Shown: positions 8,041 to 17,847, numbered from the stretch's first letter. The stretch is DNA of 64,000 nucleotides from Dehalobacter alkaniphilus (GCA_040500365.1 CP148031.1:496001-560000), one strand, 5' to 3'. Numbers and translations are program-made. The notes: generated from the sequence alone by a model not told the origin.

Positions 8041-8779
8041 AGCTGCTTTGATCAATGAAATTGAAAAGCTGTACAAAAAGAAAAAAGCCCTGGTTGCGCT
8101 GATTATCTCACTGGTTGTGATTGTACTGGGGCAGCTGGCCGTCGTTGGTGTTAGAACCGGCTTTGGCGTAAGAGGCACCGGCAGCGTGGAATTTCCCGTA
8201 CTAGTTTTGTCGGTCGTCGTCAATACGATCCTGCCGCTGTTTACAGCGCTCGTTGCCATTGACTGTTTTTCCGGGGAGTTCTCCCATAACCTGATGCGCG
8301 TCACGCTGACCAGGCCGGTCAGCAGGCTGAAAGTATTTATGGCCAAAGTCACGGCCATTGCGGTCTTTATTCTAGCCAACCTGCTGATCTTAATGGCCTT
8401 CTCAATGCTAGCCGGTTTTCTATTTAATGCCAATTCCGCTACTTTTGCCGCTGTGGCGCGAACGATGCTTGCTTATGTGATCAGTCTGTTTCCACTGTTT
8501 ACATTGGCTTTGGGGATTGTGCTTCTGACCAATATATTTAAAAGTGGCACTTCGGTATTTTTTATTGCGGTTATTGCTTTTCTGGCCATCAAGGCTTTTG
8601 GCATTTTCTTTTCCGAGTACACAAGCCTGCTGATTACTACGCAGCTTGACTGGTACAATTTGTGGTTGGCCAATTCTTTTCCGCTGGCGAAGATTGGCCG
8701 GGAGTTTTGTCTGATGCTTGGCTACGCGCTGATGTTTTTTACAGCGGGGTTTTATTTGTTTGATAAAAAAGAGTTCTAG
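8027..8779 (+). CDS. ABC transporter permease (ABC-2 type)
   Basis: 250 residues from ATG 8027; the open frame further upstream lies within the ATPase gene and is spurious. After a basic cytoplasmic start come about six hydrophobic segments (for example LVALIISLVVIVLGQLAVV and AIAVFILANLLILMAFSML), typical of ABC-2 permeases of the BcrB kind. It overlaps the ATPase gene by 14 bases, and the two would form an exporter. The kinase/regulator pair begins 54 bases downstream, the common arrangement of peptide-sensing detoxification modules. Confidence 0.88.
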   Translation: MAAYKAALINEIEKLYKKKKALVALIISLVVIVLGQLAVVGVRTGFGVRGTGSVEFPVLVLSVVVNTILPLFTALVAIDCFSGEFSHNLMRVTLTRPVSRLKVFMAKVTAIAVFILANLLILMAFSMLAGFLFNANSATFAAVARTMLAYVISLFPLFTLALGIVLLTNIFKSGTSVFFIAVIAFLAIKAFGIFFSEYTSLLITTQLDWYNLWLANSFPLAKIGREFCLMLGYALMFFTAGFYLFDKKEF

Positions 8780-8832
8780 ATCTCAGAATTTGCTTGAAAA
8801 TGATGCTAAATGACTAAATAAGAGGACCGGCA

Positions 8833-10308
8833 ATGAATCTTAAGAAGCGTTTAATTGCAGCAAATGCAGCTACCGTGGCGATTCCGGTGCTGATTACAGC
8901 ACTGGTCGCCATGGCTTATCTGTTTATATACAGTAAACTATATGGCAATATATATTCCTGGGAAAACTACCAGCGGGCCTCTCAGGTTGAAGCAGTACTG
9001 ATGGATACAGAGAGACTGATCCATCAGGAGAGTCCTGATGCGATTGCCGATGAAAAGTTCCAGCAGCTGTTGCGCCAAAAAATAGCTGAAATCGGAGGCG
9101 AACTGATCATTCTGAAGGATGACAACATGATCTATGCCTCGCTGGATGCATCGGGAATTGGCAAAATTGAGTTGGCTAAGGCCAAGGAAGCAGGACAAAA
9201 CAAGCCTGGCAAGGAAACCATTGTGATCAGTGGTCAGTCCTTTACGGTTCAAATTATTGAGCAGGATCCCGCAGATACTGCTGGAGGAACCGTGCTGCTG
9301 CTCGTTCCGCCGGATCAGGCAGCTAACGGCCTGATTCAATTTCTCATTGTGATCGGCCTGACGTTCCTTTGCTCTTTCATTGTTACGAACATCCTGATCT
9401 CCTATCAGTTTTCACGGGTGGTTTTGCAGCCACTGAATCATCTACAGCATGCTGCAGATGAGATCCGGACCGGCAATTTGGACTGCCAGATTGCCGAAGA
9501 AGGTGACCAGGAGATTGAAGCATTGTGCCGGGACCTTGAACTTATGCGCCTTAAGCTCAAGGAATCGATCCATACCCAGCTGAAATACGAAGACAACAGA
9601 AAAATGCTGATATCCAGCATATCCCACGATCTAAAGACTCCGGTTACGTCGATTAAAGGTTACGTTGAAGGCATTTTGGATGGCGTTGCGAATACCCCGG
9701 AAAAAACGGAGAAATATTTGAAAACCATCTATGTAAAGGCTGAGCAGGTTGATAAGATGATTGATGATTTGCTGCTCTACGCCAAACTTGATCTAAACCA
9801 GATTCCGTTTAATTTTGAAAGGACCGATGTTCAGGAATTCATTAGAAGCTGCTTGCTGGAAAGTGAACCTGAGCTCGAAAACAATGGAATACACACGGAA
9901 ATGTTCAGCGACCTGACCCAAAAGCGCTGCGTTTCTCTTGATCGGGAACGAATGAAAAGAGTTGTAATAAATATCCTGGACAACTCCCGCAAGTATATGG
10001 ACAAAGGCGAGGCAATAATAAGGGTTCTGCTCAGGGAGACTCCTTCCAGTATTATTATGGAGTTTCAGGACAATGGGTGTGGAGTCAGTGAAAAGGATTT
10101 GCCGCATATTTTTGACCGATTTTACCGTTCCGATCAGGCCAGAACTGGGATTGAGGGAAGCGGCCTCGGACTCGCGATTGCCAAACAGGTCGTTGTGGGG
10201 CATCAGGGTATTATCTGGGCAATGTCCCACGGCAAGGAAGGAATGAGTATTCTGATTTCACTGGCCTACCTTAAAGACGAGTACCATGCCAACGCTAAAT
10301 CTACATGA
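8833..10308 (+). CDS. Sensor histidine kinase
   Basis: 491 residues. N-terminal membrane segment (about 13-35), an extracytoplasmic region of about 130 residues, a second membrane segment (about 165-190), a HAMP linker, then HisKA with the phospho-accepting His in SISHDLKTPVTSIKGY (near residue 265). The ATPase domain has the N box (VVINILDNSRKY), G1 (DNGCGV) and G2 (GSGLGLAIAKQV). The response regulator starts 29 bases after it. Stimulus unknown; the adjacent ABC exporter is a likely target. Confidence 0.95.
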   Translation: MNLKKRLIAANAATVAIPVLITALVAMAYLFIYSKLYGNIYSWENYQRASQVEAVLMDTERLIHQESPDAIADEKFQQLLRQKIAEIGGELIILKDDNMIYASLDASGIGKIELAKAKEAGQNKPGKETIVISGQSFTVQIIEQDPADTAGGTVLLLVPPDQAANGLIQFLIVIGLTFLCSFIVTNILISYQFSRVVLQPLNHLQHAADEIRTGNLDCQIAEEGDQEIEALCRDLELMRLKLKESIHTQLKYEDNRKMLISSISHDLKTPVTSIKGYVEGILDGVANTPEKTEKYLKTIYVKAEQVDKMIDDLLLYAKLDLNQIPFNFERTDVQEFIRSCLLESEPELENNGIHTEMFSDLTQKRCVSLDRERMKRVVINILDNSRKYMDKGEAIIRVLLRETPSSIIMEFQDNGCGVSEKDLPHIFDRFYRSDQARTGIEGSGLGLAIAKQVVVGHQGIIWAMSHGKEGMSILISLAYLKDEYHANAKST

Positions 10309-10336
10309 AGAAAACCATCCAAAAACGAGGACTGTT

Positions 10337-11035
10337 ATGAAAAAAATTTTGATTATTGAAGACGATCTGAATATTGCGGAACTGCAACAAGATTACCTGG
10401 AAGTGGAAGGTTTTGCAGCCGATATTTGTGCGGATGGTTCTGCCGGTCTGAAGCAGTTCCAGGAAAACGGCTATGATCTCCTAATCCTTGATATCATGCT
10501 CCCGGGTCTGGATGGTTTGGAGATTCTGCGTAGTCTAAGAGATGAAAAAGAGGTTCCTGTGATTCTGGTATCCGCTAAAAAAGAGGAAATCGACAAAATC
10601 AAAGGCTTTAATCTCGGAGCGGATGATTATATCACGAAACCTTTCAGCCCGGGTGAACTCGTCGCCAGGGTCAAAGCTCATCTGCAGAATTATGAAAAAC
10701 TGAAGAAGAAATTCAGCGAAAAGCAGATAAGGAACAACGCTGTTGTGATTCGTGGACTCAGGATCGAGAAAGAAGCCCGCAGAGTCTATATCCATGACAA
10801 GGAAGCCAATCTCGCCCAGAAAGAATTTGAGCTGCTTTTATATCTGGCCAAGCATCCCAACCGGGTATTCGGCAGAGACGAATTATTCGAAAAGGTCTGG
10901 GGACTTGAGGCGCTCGGTGATTCCGCTACGGTCACGGTTCATATCGCCCGGCTGCGCGATAAAATTGAAAGCGACCCTTCCAACCCGCAATATATCGAAA
11001 CGGTTTGGGGAGCGGGCTATCGGTTCAGGGTTTAA
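10337..11035 (+). CDS. OmpR-family response regulator
   Basis: 232 residues from ATG 10337 (ribosome binding site ACGAGG, 10325-10330). The receiver domain has acidic pocket EDD near residue 9, the phospho-acceptor Asp in LLILDIMLPGLDG, the Thr/Ser position LVSAK and the Lys in ITKPFSPGEL. The C-terminal winged-helix domain ends in VTVHIARLRDKIESDP and TVWGAGYRFRV, diagnostic of the OmpR/PhoB family. It is the cognate partner of the kinase just upstream. Confidence 0.96.
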   Translation: MKKILIIEDDLNIAELQQDYLEVEGFAADICADGSAGLKQFQENGYDLLILDIMLPGLDGLEILRSLRDEKEVPVILVSAKKEEIDKIKGFNLGADDYITKPFSPGELVARVKAHLQNYEKLKKKFSEKQIRNNAVVIRGLRIEKEARRVYIHDKEANLAQKEFELLLYLAKHPNRVFGRDELFEKVWGLEALGDSATVTVHIARLRDKIESDPSNPQYIETVWGAGYRFRV

Positions 11036-11084
11036 TAAGAACATCAGAAATGAATCCATTACGCAGCAAAGGAAGAAGATCATT

Positions 11085-11759
11085 TTGAAAAGAAAACAAT
11101 CTAAAATCGCACTTGCCACGGTAGTTATATTATTTATTGTTGCCGGGTTAATGAGCTTTCTGGGCGGATCTGAAGTAGTCAGTGTGTTTTCTCGGTACAA
11201 TTCTAATCAGGACCAGACAACCCCACAAGATAACCAGACTTCTTATCATAACCAAAAGAATGGAACGGCTGAAAACAGCGGTGGGAATAACCAGGGTAAA
11301 GAAGACAATCAGAATGCTGAAGCACAACAGCAGGAATCCGCGAACAGACAGCAGGAAACGGCCAACTCTCAGGAAACACAGCAAAGCGACTACCGGATTG
11401 ATGTTGATGTGACCGAACAAATTGTCCGGATCTATTATCGGGATTCTGAAATCAAACAATTTACAGCGTCGACAGGCGTCAATAATTTGACTCCGCTGGG
11501 GGATTTTGAAATTGAAAACCGCGGCGAATGGTTTTTCTCCGAAAAATACCAGCAGGGCGCCAAATACTGGGTCTCTTTCAAAGACTGGGGTGTGTACCTT
11601 TTCCATTCCGTCCCGATGGATAAACAGAAAAAAATGATTGCCGAAGAAGCGGCCAAACTTGGTACATCGGCTTCTCATGGCTGTATCAGGCTCGAAGTGG
11701 AAAACGCCAAATGGATTTATGACAACATTCCGCAGGGGACGAAGGTGCATATTCATTAA
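11085..11759 (+). CDS. L,D-transpeptidase (YkuD family)
   Basis: 224 residues from TTG 11085, chosen because GGAAGAA (11071-11077) is well spaced and translation then begins at the membrane anchor (about residues 8-27). The longer open frame overlaps the response regulator and is rejected. A low-complexity Gln/Asn-rich linker (about residues 40-100) places the YkuD domain outside the membrane. The catalytic motif is ASHGCIRLE with the active-site Cys; an upstream His lies in VYLFHSVPMD. Such enzymes make 3-3 peptidoglycan cross-links or attach proteins to the wall. Confidence 0.92.
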   Translation: MKRKQSKIALATVVILFIVAGLMSFLGGSEVVSVFSRYNSNQDQTTPQDNQTSYHNQKNGTAENSGGNNQGKEDNQNAEAQQQESANRQQETANSQETQQSDYRIDVDVTEQIVRIYYRDSEIKQFTASTGVNNLTPLGDFEIENRGEWFFSEKYQQGAKYWVSFKDWGVYLFHSVPMDKQKKMIAEEAAKLGTSASHGCIRLEVENAKWIYDNIPQGTKVHIH

Positions 11760-11798
11760 TGTTATTATGATGCCGAAATACTGTTGTAAGGTCTCATG

Positions 11799-11835
11799 AA
11801 AAATACTTTTCGCATAACGGAGAGTATTTTTTTTT
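11799..11835 (+). terminator. Terminator after L,D-transpeptidase
   Basis: AT-rich 9-base stem AAAAATACT (11799-11807) with AGTATTTTT (11823-11831), continuing into a T-run. It ends the envelope/signalling cluster before argC. Confidence 0.75.
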
Positions 11836-11941
11836 GGAAAAAGACGGAATGTATAGTAAGATAAACTGAGAGAATAGATAGAGAATTGATCAGAATAATT
11901 TAAAAGAAGGATTGGAGAAAAGCAAAAATAAATGGCTTAGG

Positions 11942-11980
11942 TATTGAATAATTATTCGTCTGTGTGTATAATTATTAAAT
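11942..11980 (+). promoter_or_regulatory. argC promoter overlapped by tandem ARG boxes
   Basis: Promoter TTGAAT (11944-11949), 17-base spacer, TATAAT (11967-11972). The -35 lies within the palindrome GAATAATTATTC (11946-11957), close to the ArgR/AhrC operator consensus. A second, weaker half (ATAATTAT, 11968-11975) is centred 20 bases downstream over the -10. Tandem boxes about two helical turns apart are how ArgR hexamers bind. The argF promoter at 36.76 kb has the same layout. Predicted repression by arginine. Confidence 0.8.
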
Positions 11981-12018
11981 AAACTAAACGCTGCATTACC
12001 GTTACAGGAGGGATATGG

Positions 12019-13047
12019 ATGATTAAAGTTGGAATTCTTGGAGCAACCGGCTATACAGGGCAGGAACTGCTTCGTTTATTAAATAACCATCCGGAGGTCA
12101 CGCTGGCGTATTTAGGCTCTTCTACATCTGCGGGAAAGCGTATTTCAGATATTTGCCCTCACCTTCAGGAAAGTCTGGAAAACGTGCTGGAGACAGAGGA
12201 GATACCTGATGTCGACGTGGTGTTTATGGCGCTGCCGCATGGCATAGCAGCGGCCAGAGCCAGGGAATTGATGGAACGCGGCATAAAAATCGTGGATCTT
12301 GGAGCAGACTTCAGACTTAAAGACGTCCAGGAGTATGAAAATTGGTATAAGGTTAAGCATGCTGATCCAGCTTTGCTGCCAGAGGCTGTCTATGGACTGC
12401 CTGAACTATATAGAAATGAAATTGCGGGGAAAGCCCTTGTGGCGAATCCGGGCTGTTATCCCACAGCATCCCAGCTAGCGCTGGTGCCGCTACTCCGGAC
12501 AGGACTGCTTGATCCGACCGGCATCATCATCGATGCCAAGTCGGGTGTCTCAGGAGCAGGCCGAGGGATTGTCCAGAACCTTCATTATTCCGAAGTGAAT
12601 GAGAATTTTAAAGCTTACGGTGTTGGTGTGCATCGCCACACACCGGAGATCGAGCAGCAGCTAAGCGGTGCGGCGGATGCGAAAGTCGTGATTAGTTTTA
12701 CCCCACATCTCGTGCCAATGACCCGAGGCATACTGGCTACCATCTATGCCGGTGTCAAGAGTGGCATAACGGAGCAGGAACTGTGGGATTGCTGGCAGCA
12801 AGCTTACGAGAAGGAACCGTTTATTCATGTGATGCCGGAAAGAGAGTGGCCCCAGACGAAATATACGTATGGGAGCAACCACGCATTCCTTCAGCTAAGA
12901 TATGACCAGCGGACCGGCAGGGTCGTCCTGGTTTCCGTCATTGACAATTTGGTCAAAGGAGCATCCGGCCAGGCCATCCAGAATATGAACATCCTGTTTG
13001 ATCTGCCGGAAACGACTGGGCTTCAAACCACCGCGCTCTGGCCATAG
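12019..13047 (+). CDS. argC: N-acetyl-gamma-glutamyl-phosphate reductase
   Basis: 342 residues. Catalyses NADPH-dependent reduction of N-acetylglutamyl phosphate to the semialdehyde, the third step of arginine synthesis. Seen: dinucleotide-binding start VGILGATGYTGQELLRLL, the active-site Cys in VANPGCYPTA, and GVGVHRHTPEIEQ. Start ATG 12019 follows GGAGGG (12007-12012). First gene of argCJBD. Confidence 0.98.
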   Translation: MIKVGILGATGYTGQELLRLLNNHPEVTLAYLGSSTSAGKRISDICPHLQESLENVLETEEIPDVDVVFMALPHGIAAARARELMERGIKIVDLGADFRLKDVQEYENWYKVKHADPALLPEAVYGLPELYRNEIAGKALVANPGCYPTASQLALVPLLRTGLLDPTGIIIDAKSGVSGAGRGIVQNLHYSEVNENFKAYGVGVHRHTPEIEQQLSGAADAKVVISFTPHLVPMTRGILATIYAGVKSGITEQELWDCWQQAYEKEPFIHVMPEREWPQTKYTYGSNHAFLQLRYDQRTGRVVLVSVIDNLVKGASGQAIQNMNILFDLPETTGLQTTALWP

Positions 13048-13114
13048 GAAGACAAATGGACGTTTTTTTGTCCCCAAACACACAGACACAGAAACGATCT
13101 AAGGAGGAATAGAA

Positions 13115-14362
13115 ATGATGGATAAATTGTATCCTTGGCAAGAAATAAATGGCGGGATTTCCGCACCGCTTGGATTTTATGCCTGCGGGGTCAAAGCGGG
13201 CATAAAACATAAAGACAAATACGATCTGGCGCTGATCTTATCTGAGATCCCGGCCAGTGCGGCAGGGATGTTCACGCGCAATGTCGTGAAGGCCCATCCG
13301 CTGATACTCACCGAGAAACATCTTGCAGACGGCAAAGCGCAGGCTGTTATTGTCAACAGCGGTAATGCCAATGCCTGTATGGGCGAGATTGGTGACAACG
13401 CTGCCACGGAGATGGCCAGGGTGACCGCAGAAGAGCTTGCTCTTGCTCCGGAAGATATCCTGGTATCGTCCACAGGGGTAATCGGACAGGAACTGCCGCT
13501 GGCTAAAGTCATCGCAGGAATCAGGACGGCCGCAAAGGAAATTCAGGCACTTAAGGGAAAAGTCTCCGCAAGTGAAAAAACTGAATACGCCCACCAGGCG
13601 GCGTCGGCTATAATGACCACAGACATGGTTTGCAAAGAACTTGCTTTGGAACTGCAGTGCGTCCAGGGCACTATAAAACTTGGTATCATGGCCAAAGGCT
13701 CGGGCATGATCCATCCTAATATGGGAACGATGCTTTGTTTTATCACGACGGATGCGCAGGTTGCGCAGGATAAGCTGAAAGGGCTGCTGAAGGCGGCAAC
13801 GGATGAAAGCTTTAATATGGTAACCGTGGATGGCGATACCAGTACGAACGATATGGTCGTGATCTTGGCCAACGGATTATCGGAAGTTGCGCCGGAAGGT
13901 CAGGAATGGGAGAACTTTTCTGCCATGGTCCGGGAAGCCTGCTGTACGATGGCCAAAGCGATTGCAAGAGACGGCGAAGGGGCCAGCAAGTTCCTGGAAG
14001 TGAAAGTTGCAGGGGCCGCATCATTGGAAGCAGCTAGAATGATTGCTCGCAGTGTCTGTTCCTCTAATTTGGTGAAATCGGCTATGTATGGCGAAGATGC
14101 CAACTGGGGAAGAATCCTGGCTGCAGCGGGATACTCCGGAGCCAGCTTTGATCCGAATAAAGCGGATATCTACCTGAACGGACTGCAGGTCGCTGCACAC
14201 GGACAGGGCCTGCCATTTTCCGAGACGGAAGCTTCGGTTTTGCTGAAGAATACAGACATCAAGGTCGACGTCGTTCTGGGTGACGGAAATGAACAGGCTG
14301 TAGCCTGGGGCTGTGATCTTACACATAAGTATATTGACATCAACGCTGATTACCGGACGTAA
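13115..14362 (+). CDS. argJ: Ornithine acetyltransferase / N-acetylglutamate synthase
   Basis: 415 residues; starts ATG 13115 behind AAGGAGG. ArgJ transfers acetyl from N-acetylornithine to glutamate, allowing acetyl recycling, and in many bacteria also makes acetylglutamate from acetyl-CoA. The precursor cleaves itself before the Thr in KGSGMIHPNMGTMLCFITTD, giving two chains. The position before this Thr is Gly where Ala is usual. The C-terminus ends in ADYRT. No argA or argE is in the window, so the cyclic pathway is likely. Confidence 0.97.
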   Translation: MMDKLYPWQEINGGISAPLGFYACGVKAGIKHKDKYDLALILSEIPASAAGMFTRNVVKAHPLILTEKHLADGKAQAVIVNSGNANACMGEIGDNAATEMARVTAEELALAPEDILVSSTGVIGQELPLAKVIAGIRTAAKEIQALKGKVSASEKTEYAHQAASAIMTTDMVCKELALELQCVQGTIKLGIMAKGSGMIHPNMGTMLCFITTDAQVAQDKLKGLLKAATDESFNMVTVDGDTSTNDMVVILANGLSEVAPEGQEWENFSAMVREACCTMAKAIARDGEGASKFLEVKVAGAASLEAARMIARSVCSSNLVKSAMYGEDANWGRILAAAGYSGASFDPNKADIYLNGLQVAAHGQGLPFSETEASVLLKNTDIKVDVVLGDGNEQAVAWGCDLTHKYIDINADYRT

Positions 14363-14490
14363 TAATGTCAGCGTAATTGAGTGACTATTAAATATAAATG
14401 TTAGTTACTGGTAATTATCTGTTTAAATCATTTGAGTATTTGAGTTTTTTTGAGACACCTTATGAAGAGGAGTAAAGGAGGCGCATCAAA

Positions 14491-15393
14491 ATGGAAGATT
14501 TCAGTGTGAAGATCAGCAATCTGGATAAGGCCAATATTCTGATCGAAGCCTTGCCGTATATTCAAAAATTCTCCGGGTCTACCGTTGTGATCAAATATGG
14601 CGGGCATGCCATGATTGATCAGGAGCTTAAAGAAAAGGTCATGCTCGATATCCTGCTGCTGCATACGGTTGGTATCCGTCCGGTTATTGTTCACGGAGGG
14701 GGACCGGAAATCAATACGATGCTGAAGCGTGTCGGCAAAGAAAGCACGTTTGTGCAGGGCTTAAGGGTTACGGATAAAGAGACCATGGAAATTGCAGCGA
14801 TGGTCCTGGTCGGAAAGCTGAACACGGAGATTGTTTCGATGCTAAACAGCTTTGGCGGAAAGGCAGTAGGGCTGAACGGCCAGGATGCCAAACTGCTCGT
14901 CGCCGAGAAGAAACCGATGCAATTGGCCAATGAACAAGGATTGGTCGAGGAAATCGATCTTGGGTATGTTGGTGAGATCAAGAAGGTTACGCCGGGGATC
15001 ATTACCAGCCTTTTGGATCAGGGATATATTCCGATTATTTCACCGCTGGCCGGTGGAGATGATGGTGAAAGCTATAATGTAAATGCCGATACGGCTGCCG
15101 GAACCATCGCCGGATCCTTAAAAGCTGACAAATTCCTGCTTTTGACCGATGTCAAGGGAATTATGAAAGATATCAATGATCCGGAGTCTCTTATTTCCGT
15201 CATCCCGAAGGAAGATGTACCGGCAATGATGACGGAAGGGATCTTTAAAGGTGGAATGATACCGAAAGTAGAATGTGCAGTAAACGCGCTGGAACAGGGA
15301 ACAGGTACCGTTCATATCCTGGACGGCAGACAGTCGCATGCGATTTTATTGGAGTTGTTTACTGACGGTGGGATCGGGACGATGATTAAATAA
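14491..15393 (+). CDS. argB: Acetylglutamate kinase
   Basis: 300 residues. Phosphorylates N-acetylglutamate, the usual control point of the pathway. Seen: the amino-acid kinase fold with VVIKYGGHAM near the start, VHGGGPEIN, VGLNGQDAKLL and the C-terminal IPKVECAVNALEQG. An N-terminal helix of about 15 residues precedes the kinase core, the feature linked to arginine-sensitive hexameric forms. Ribosome binding site AAAGGAGG. The 128-base gap from argJ shows no convincing promoter. Confidence 0.98.
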   Translation: MEDFSVKISNLDKANILIEALPYIQKFSGSTVVIKYGGHAMIDQELKEKVMLDILLLHTVGIRPVIVHGGGPEINTMLKRVGKESTFVQGLRVTDKETMEIAAMVLVGKLNTEIVSMLNSFGGKAVGLNGQDAKLLVAEKKPMQLANEQGLVEEIDLGYVGEIKKVTPGIITSLLDQGYIPIISPLAGGDDGESYNVNADTAAGTIAGSLKADKFLLLTDVKGIMKDINDPESLISVIPKEDVPAMMTEGIFKGGMIPKVECAVNALEQGTGTVHILDGRQSHAILLELFTDGGIGTMIK

Positions 15394-15436
15394 ACGGAGA
15401 ATATTCAATAAATTGTATTGTAGAGAAGAAAGGTCG

Positions 15437-16660
15437 ATGGTCGATATGAATATAGAGCTGAATACGGAACAAATGATCGCGATGGGCAAAGAAAATGTTA
15501 TGAATACGTATGGCCGTTTGCCAATGGCGTTAGTCAAAGGATCCGGATCGCTGGTCTGGGACAGTGACGGCAAGCAATATCTGGACTTTGTCGCAGGTCT
15601 GGCTGTAACCTCACTCGGGCATGCCAATCCGGAGATCGTGGAAACTATCCGCGAACAGGCCGGAGAGATCCTGCATACTTCCAATCTGTACTGGATCCCT
15701 GGTCAGGTCAAACTCGCAAAGATGCTAACGGACAATTCGTTCGCGAATAAAGTATTCTTCTGCAACAGCGGAGCGGAGGCCAATGAAGCTGCCATCAAAC
15801 TGGTGAGGAAGTATGCCAAGGAACACTTTGGGGCTGAGAAAATTCAGATCGTATCCCTGAAGAATTCGTTCCATGGTAGGACGCTGGCAACGATAACAGC
15901 CACAGGCCAGGCCAAGTACCAGAAGGGATATGAGCCGCTGCCGGAAGGATTCTCCTATACCACGATGAATGATTTGAGTGAACTGGAAGGCGTCATTAAT
16001 GAGGAGACTGCGGCTGTAATGATCGAACCTGTGCAAGGGGAAGGCGGTGTGCACCCTGTTTCACGTGAGTTTCTGCAAAAAGCCAGGGAATTATGCGATA
16101 AGTACGGGGCGCTGCTGATTTTTGACGAAGTCCAGTGTGGGCTGGGCAGGACCGGGAAACTATTTGCCTACGAGTGGTCCGGCGTAAAGCCGGATATCCT
16201 GACACTGGCCAAAGCACTGGGCAATGGTGTGCCGATTGGTGCGATGCTCGCAACAGACAACGTAGCTGCTTCTTTCCAGCCGGGAGACCATGCTTCGACT
16301 TTCGGAGGTAACCATCTTGTCTCGGCTGTCGGCTGCAAAGTGATGGAGATTATGACCCGGGAAGATTTTCTGACCGGGGTCGAGAACAAGGGGTATTATT
16401 TCCAGGATAAGCTGCAGAAGCTTGCTGAAAAATTTGATTTGCCCGGTAAGGTCAGGGGGCTCGGGCTGATGGTCGGCCTGCCTGTTGAAGAAAAAGGACC
16501 CGAGATTGTGAGCGACTGCTGTGCAAACGGACTGCTGATCAACTGTGTCGGAGGCAAGACCCTGCGTTTCCTGCCGCCGCTTACAGTCACGTTTGACGAA
16601 ATTGACCAGGCGATGGAGATTCTGGAGCAGGCCTTTCAAAGGAGCTTTGGCGTGAAGTAA
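15437..16660 (+). CDS. argD: Acetylornithine aminotransferase
   Basis: 407 residues if ATG 15437 is used; ATG 15446 (404 residues) is equally possible because the AGAAAGG ribosome binding site at 15427-15433 is poorly spaced for either. A class III PLP-dependent aminotransferase: GSGSLVWDSDGKQYLDF near the start, LIFDEVQCGLGRTGKLFA with the cofactor Asp, and the PLP Lys in TLAKALGNGVPIGAM. It converts N-acetylglutamate semialdehyde to N-acetylornithine. Last gene of argCJBD, closed by a strong terminator. Confidence 0.96.
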   Translation: MVDMNIELNTEQMIAMGKENVMNTYGRLPMALVKGSGSLVWDSDGKQYLDFVAGLAVTSLGHANPEIVETIREQAGEILHTSNLYWIPGQVKLAKMLTDNSFANKVFFCNSGAEANEAAIKLVRKYAKEHFGAEKIQIVSLKNSFHGRTLATITATGQAKYQKGYEPLPEGFSYTTMNDLSELEGVINEETAAVMIEPVQGEGGVHPVSREFLQKARELCDKYGALLIFDEVQCGLGRTGKLFAYEWSGVKPDILTLAKALGNGVPIGAMLATDNVAASFQPGDHASTFGGNHLVSAVGCKVMEIMTREDFLTGVENKGYYFQDKLQKLAEKFDLPGKVRGLGLMVGLPVEEKGPEIVSDCCANGLLINCVGGKTLRFLPPLTVTFDEIDQAMEILEQAFQRSFGVK

Positions 16661-16701
16661 GAACAGATAATAAAAACCAACAGATTAAAATGAATGTAAA
16701 G

Positions 16702-16749
16702 GGAGGGCGTAACCAAACTCTATCAAAGTTCCGTTACGCCCTCCTTTTT
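16702..16749 (+). terminator. Terminator of argCJBD
   Basis: Perfect 12-base stem GGAGGGCGTAAC (16702-16713) with GTTACGCCCTCC (16733-16744), 19-base loop, then TTTTT. Nothing further is recognised in 16750-16950. Confidence 0.93.
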
Positions 16750-16950
16750 ATGATTTTTAGGGATCAAGCTGTCGATACTTAAAGGGAACGTTAAACCGAT
16801 TCTATTTCCCAGAGTTACCCATATCCCTATTAATTACTTCAGATATTGGAGACTCGCTCTTGGTAGCCTGAGTTCAGTTACAGCCCCTTTGTTTAGGTTT
16901 AAGACTGTTGTAATTACACTAGTTAAATAGAAGACGTTAATTCTCAAAGG

Positions 16951-17847
16951 TTAATCACTATCTGTATCAGCGTAGAACACTAGCGTAAAATAGCTGGTTG
17001 TCTGAATCATATCGTTTTGCAGGAGTATACCGGAATTTGTGTTGCCCAAAACGTGAAAAGCCCGGATTCCTTGCTTCTCAGCCAGTCGGAAAGATGCGGC
17101 AAGCGATGCGGGGGAATCCAGGTAATCATTGCCCAGCCTGAAGAGGGCAGGATAATCGAATTCCTGCATATATTTCAAGGTTTCGCGGTCTTTACCCTGG
17201 GCCTCGACCCGGGTCAGATAATGCGAAAAGTCAACCGATGAGATCAGAACCGTATGTTCATTCAGACAGGGCTCTAGTCCGGCAAGCAGCGTATTGACTT
17301 CCTGAAGGGTGACATCATGATGCAGAATGAGCGGTACAATCTTTGCTTTGGGAAGATAATGCTTAATAAGCGGTGCCAGAGAGCCAATGGAATGTTCCGA
17401 AGAGAGGGTTCCCTCATCTCTGCTTGCCAGGCTGTTTTTAAGCAGAAGGTTGACCGTCGGCTGATCCGTTTCGACAAGGCCTTCAGGAGTCTCCCAGTTA
17501 TCCAGACCTGTAATAATCCGGTTCCCGTTGTTAAGATGGTTTGGACCCACCAGGATGATTAGGCCTGGCTCCTGCGCGGCAAGTATTTGCATCAGATCGT
17601 TAATTAGGCGGGCAGCTGTCAGATGATGAGGCATCACGGCACTTACTATTCTCTTATCTGCTTTGGACGGTACAGCAGGCTGGTCGGCCAGGATAGCATT
17701 TAATTCCTCCCGGGTGATAAAACCGGGATGGGAGGGGGAGGAAACGGATATCCCGCCGTCTTCGCCGGAGGATTTTTCCGTTAGGCTTATTCCGCCGCAT
17801 CCGGACAGGAGTAAGAAAGAAAAGCATAATAATAGTAAGGCAGTCAT
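16951..17847 (-). CDS. Memo-family lipoprotein (AmmeMemoRadiSam protein B type)
   Basis: 298 residues with a lipoprotein signal: hydrophobic start and lipobox LLSGC with Cys17. The mature part matches the Memo fold, related to extradiol dioxygenases: MPHHL near residue 75, LIILVGPNHLN, SSVDFSHYL and a Glu/Cys-poor C-terminus. Solitary Memo proteins usually travel with AMMECR1 and radical-SAM partners; none is seen here. Instead the gene follows the alpha-2-macroglobulin gene by 61 bases. No ribosome binding site is obvious before ATG 17847, so coupling to that gene is possible. The function of such lipoproteins is unknown. Confidence 0.8.
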   Translation of the reverse strand: MTALLLLCFSFLLLSGCGGISLTEKSSGEDGGISVSSPSHPGFITREELNAILADQPAVPSKADKRIVSAVMPHHLTAARLINDLMQILAAQEPGLIILVGPNHLNNGNRIITGLDNWETPEGLVETDQPTVNLLLKNSLASRDEGTLSSEHSIGSLAPLIKHYLPKAKIVPLILHHDVTLQEVNTLLAGLEPCLNEHTVLISSVDFSHYLTRVEAQGKDRETLKYMQEFDYPALFRLGNDYLDSPASLAASFRLAEKQGIRAFHVLGNTNSGILLQNDMIQTTSYFTLVFYADTDSD

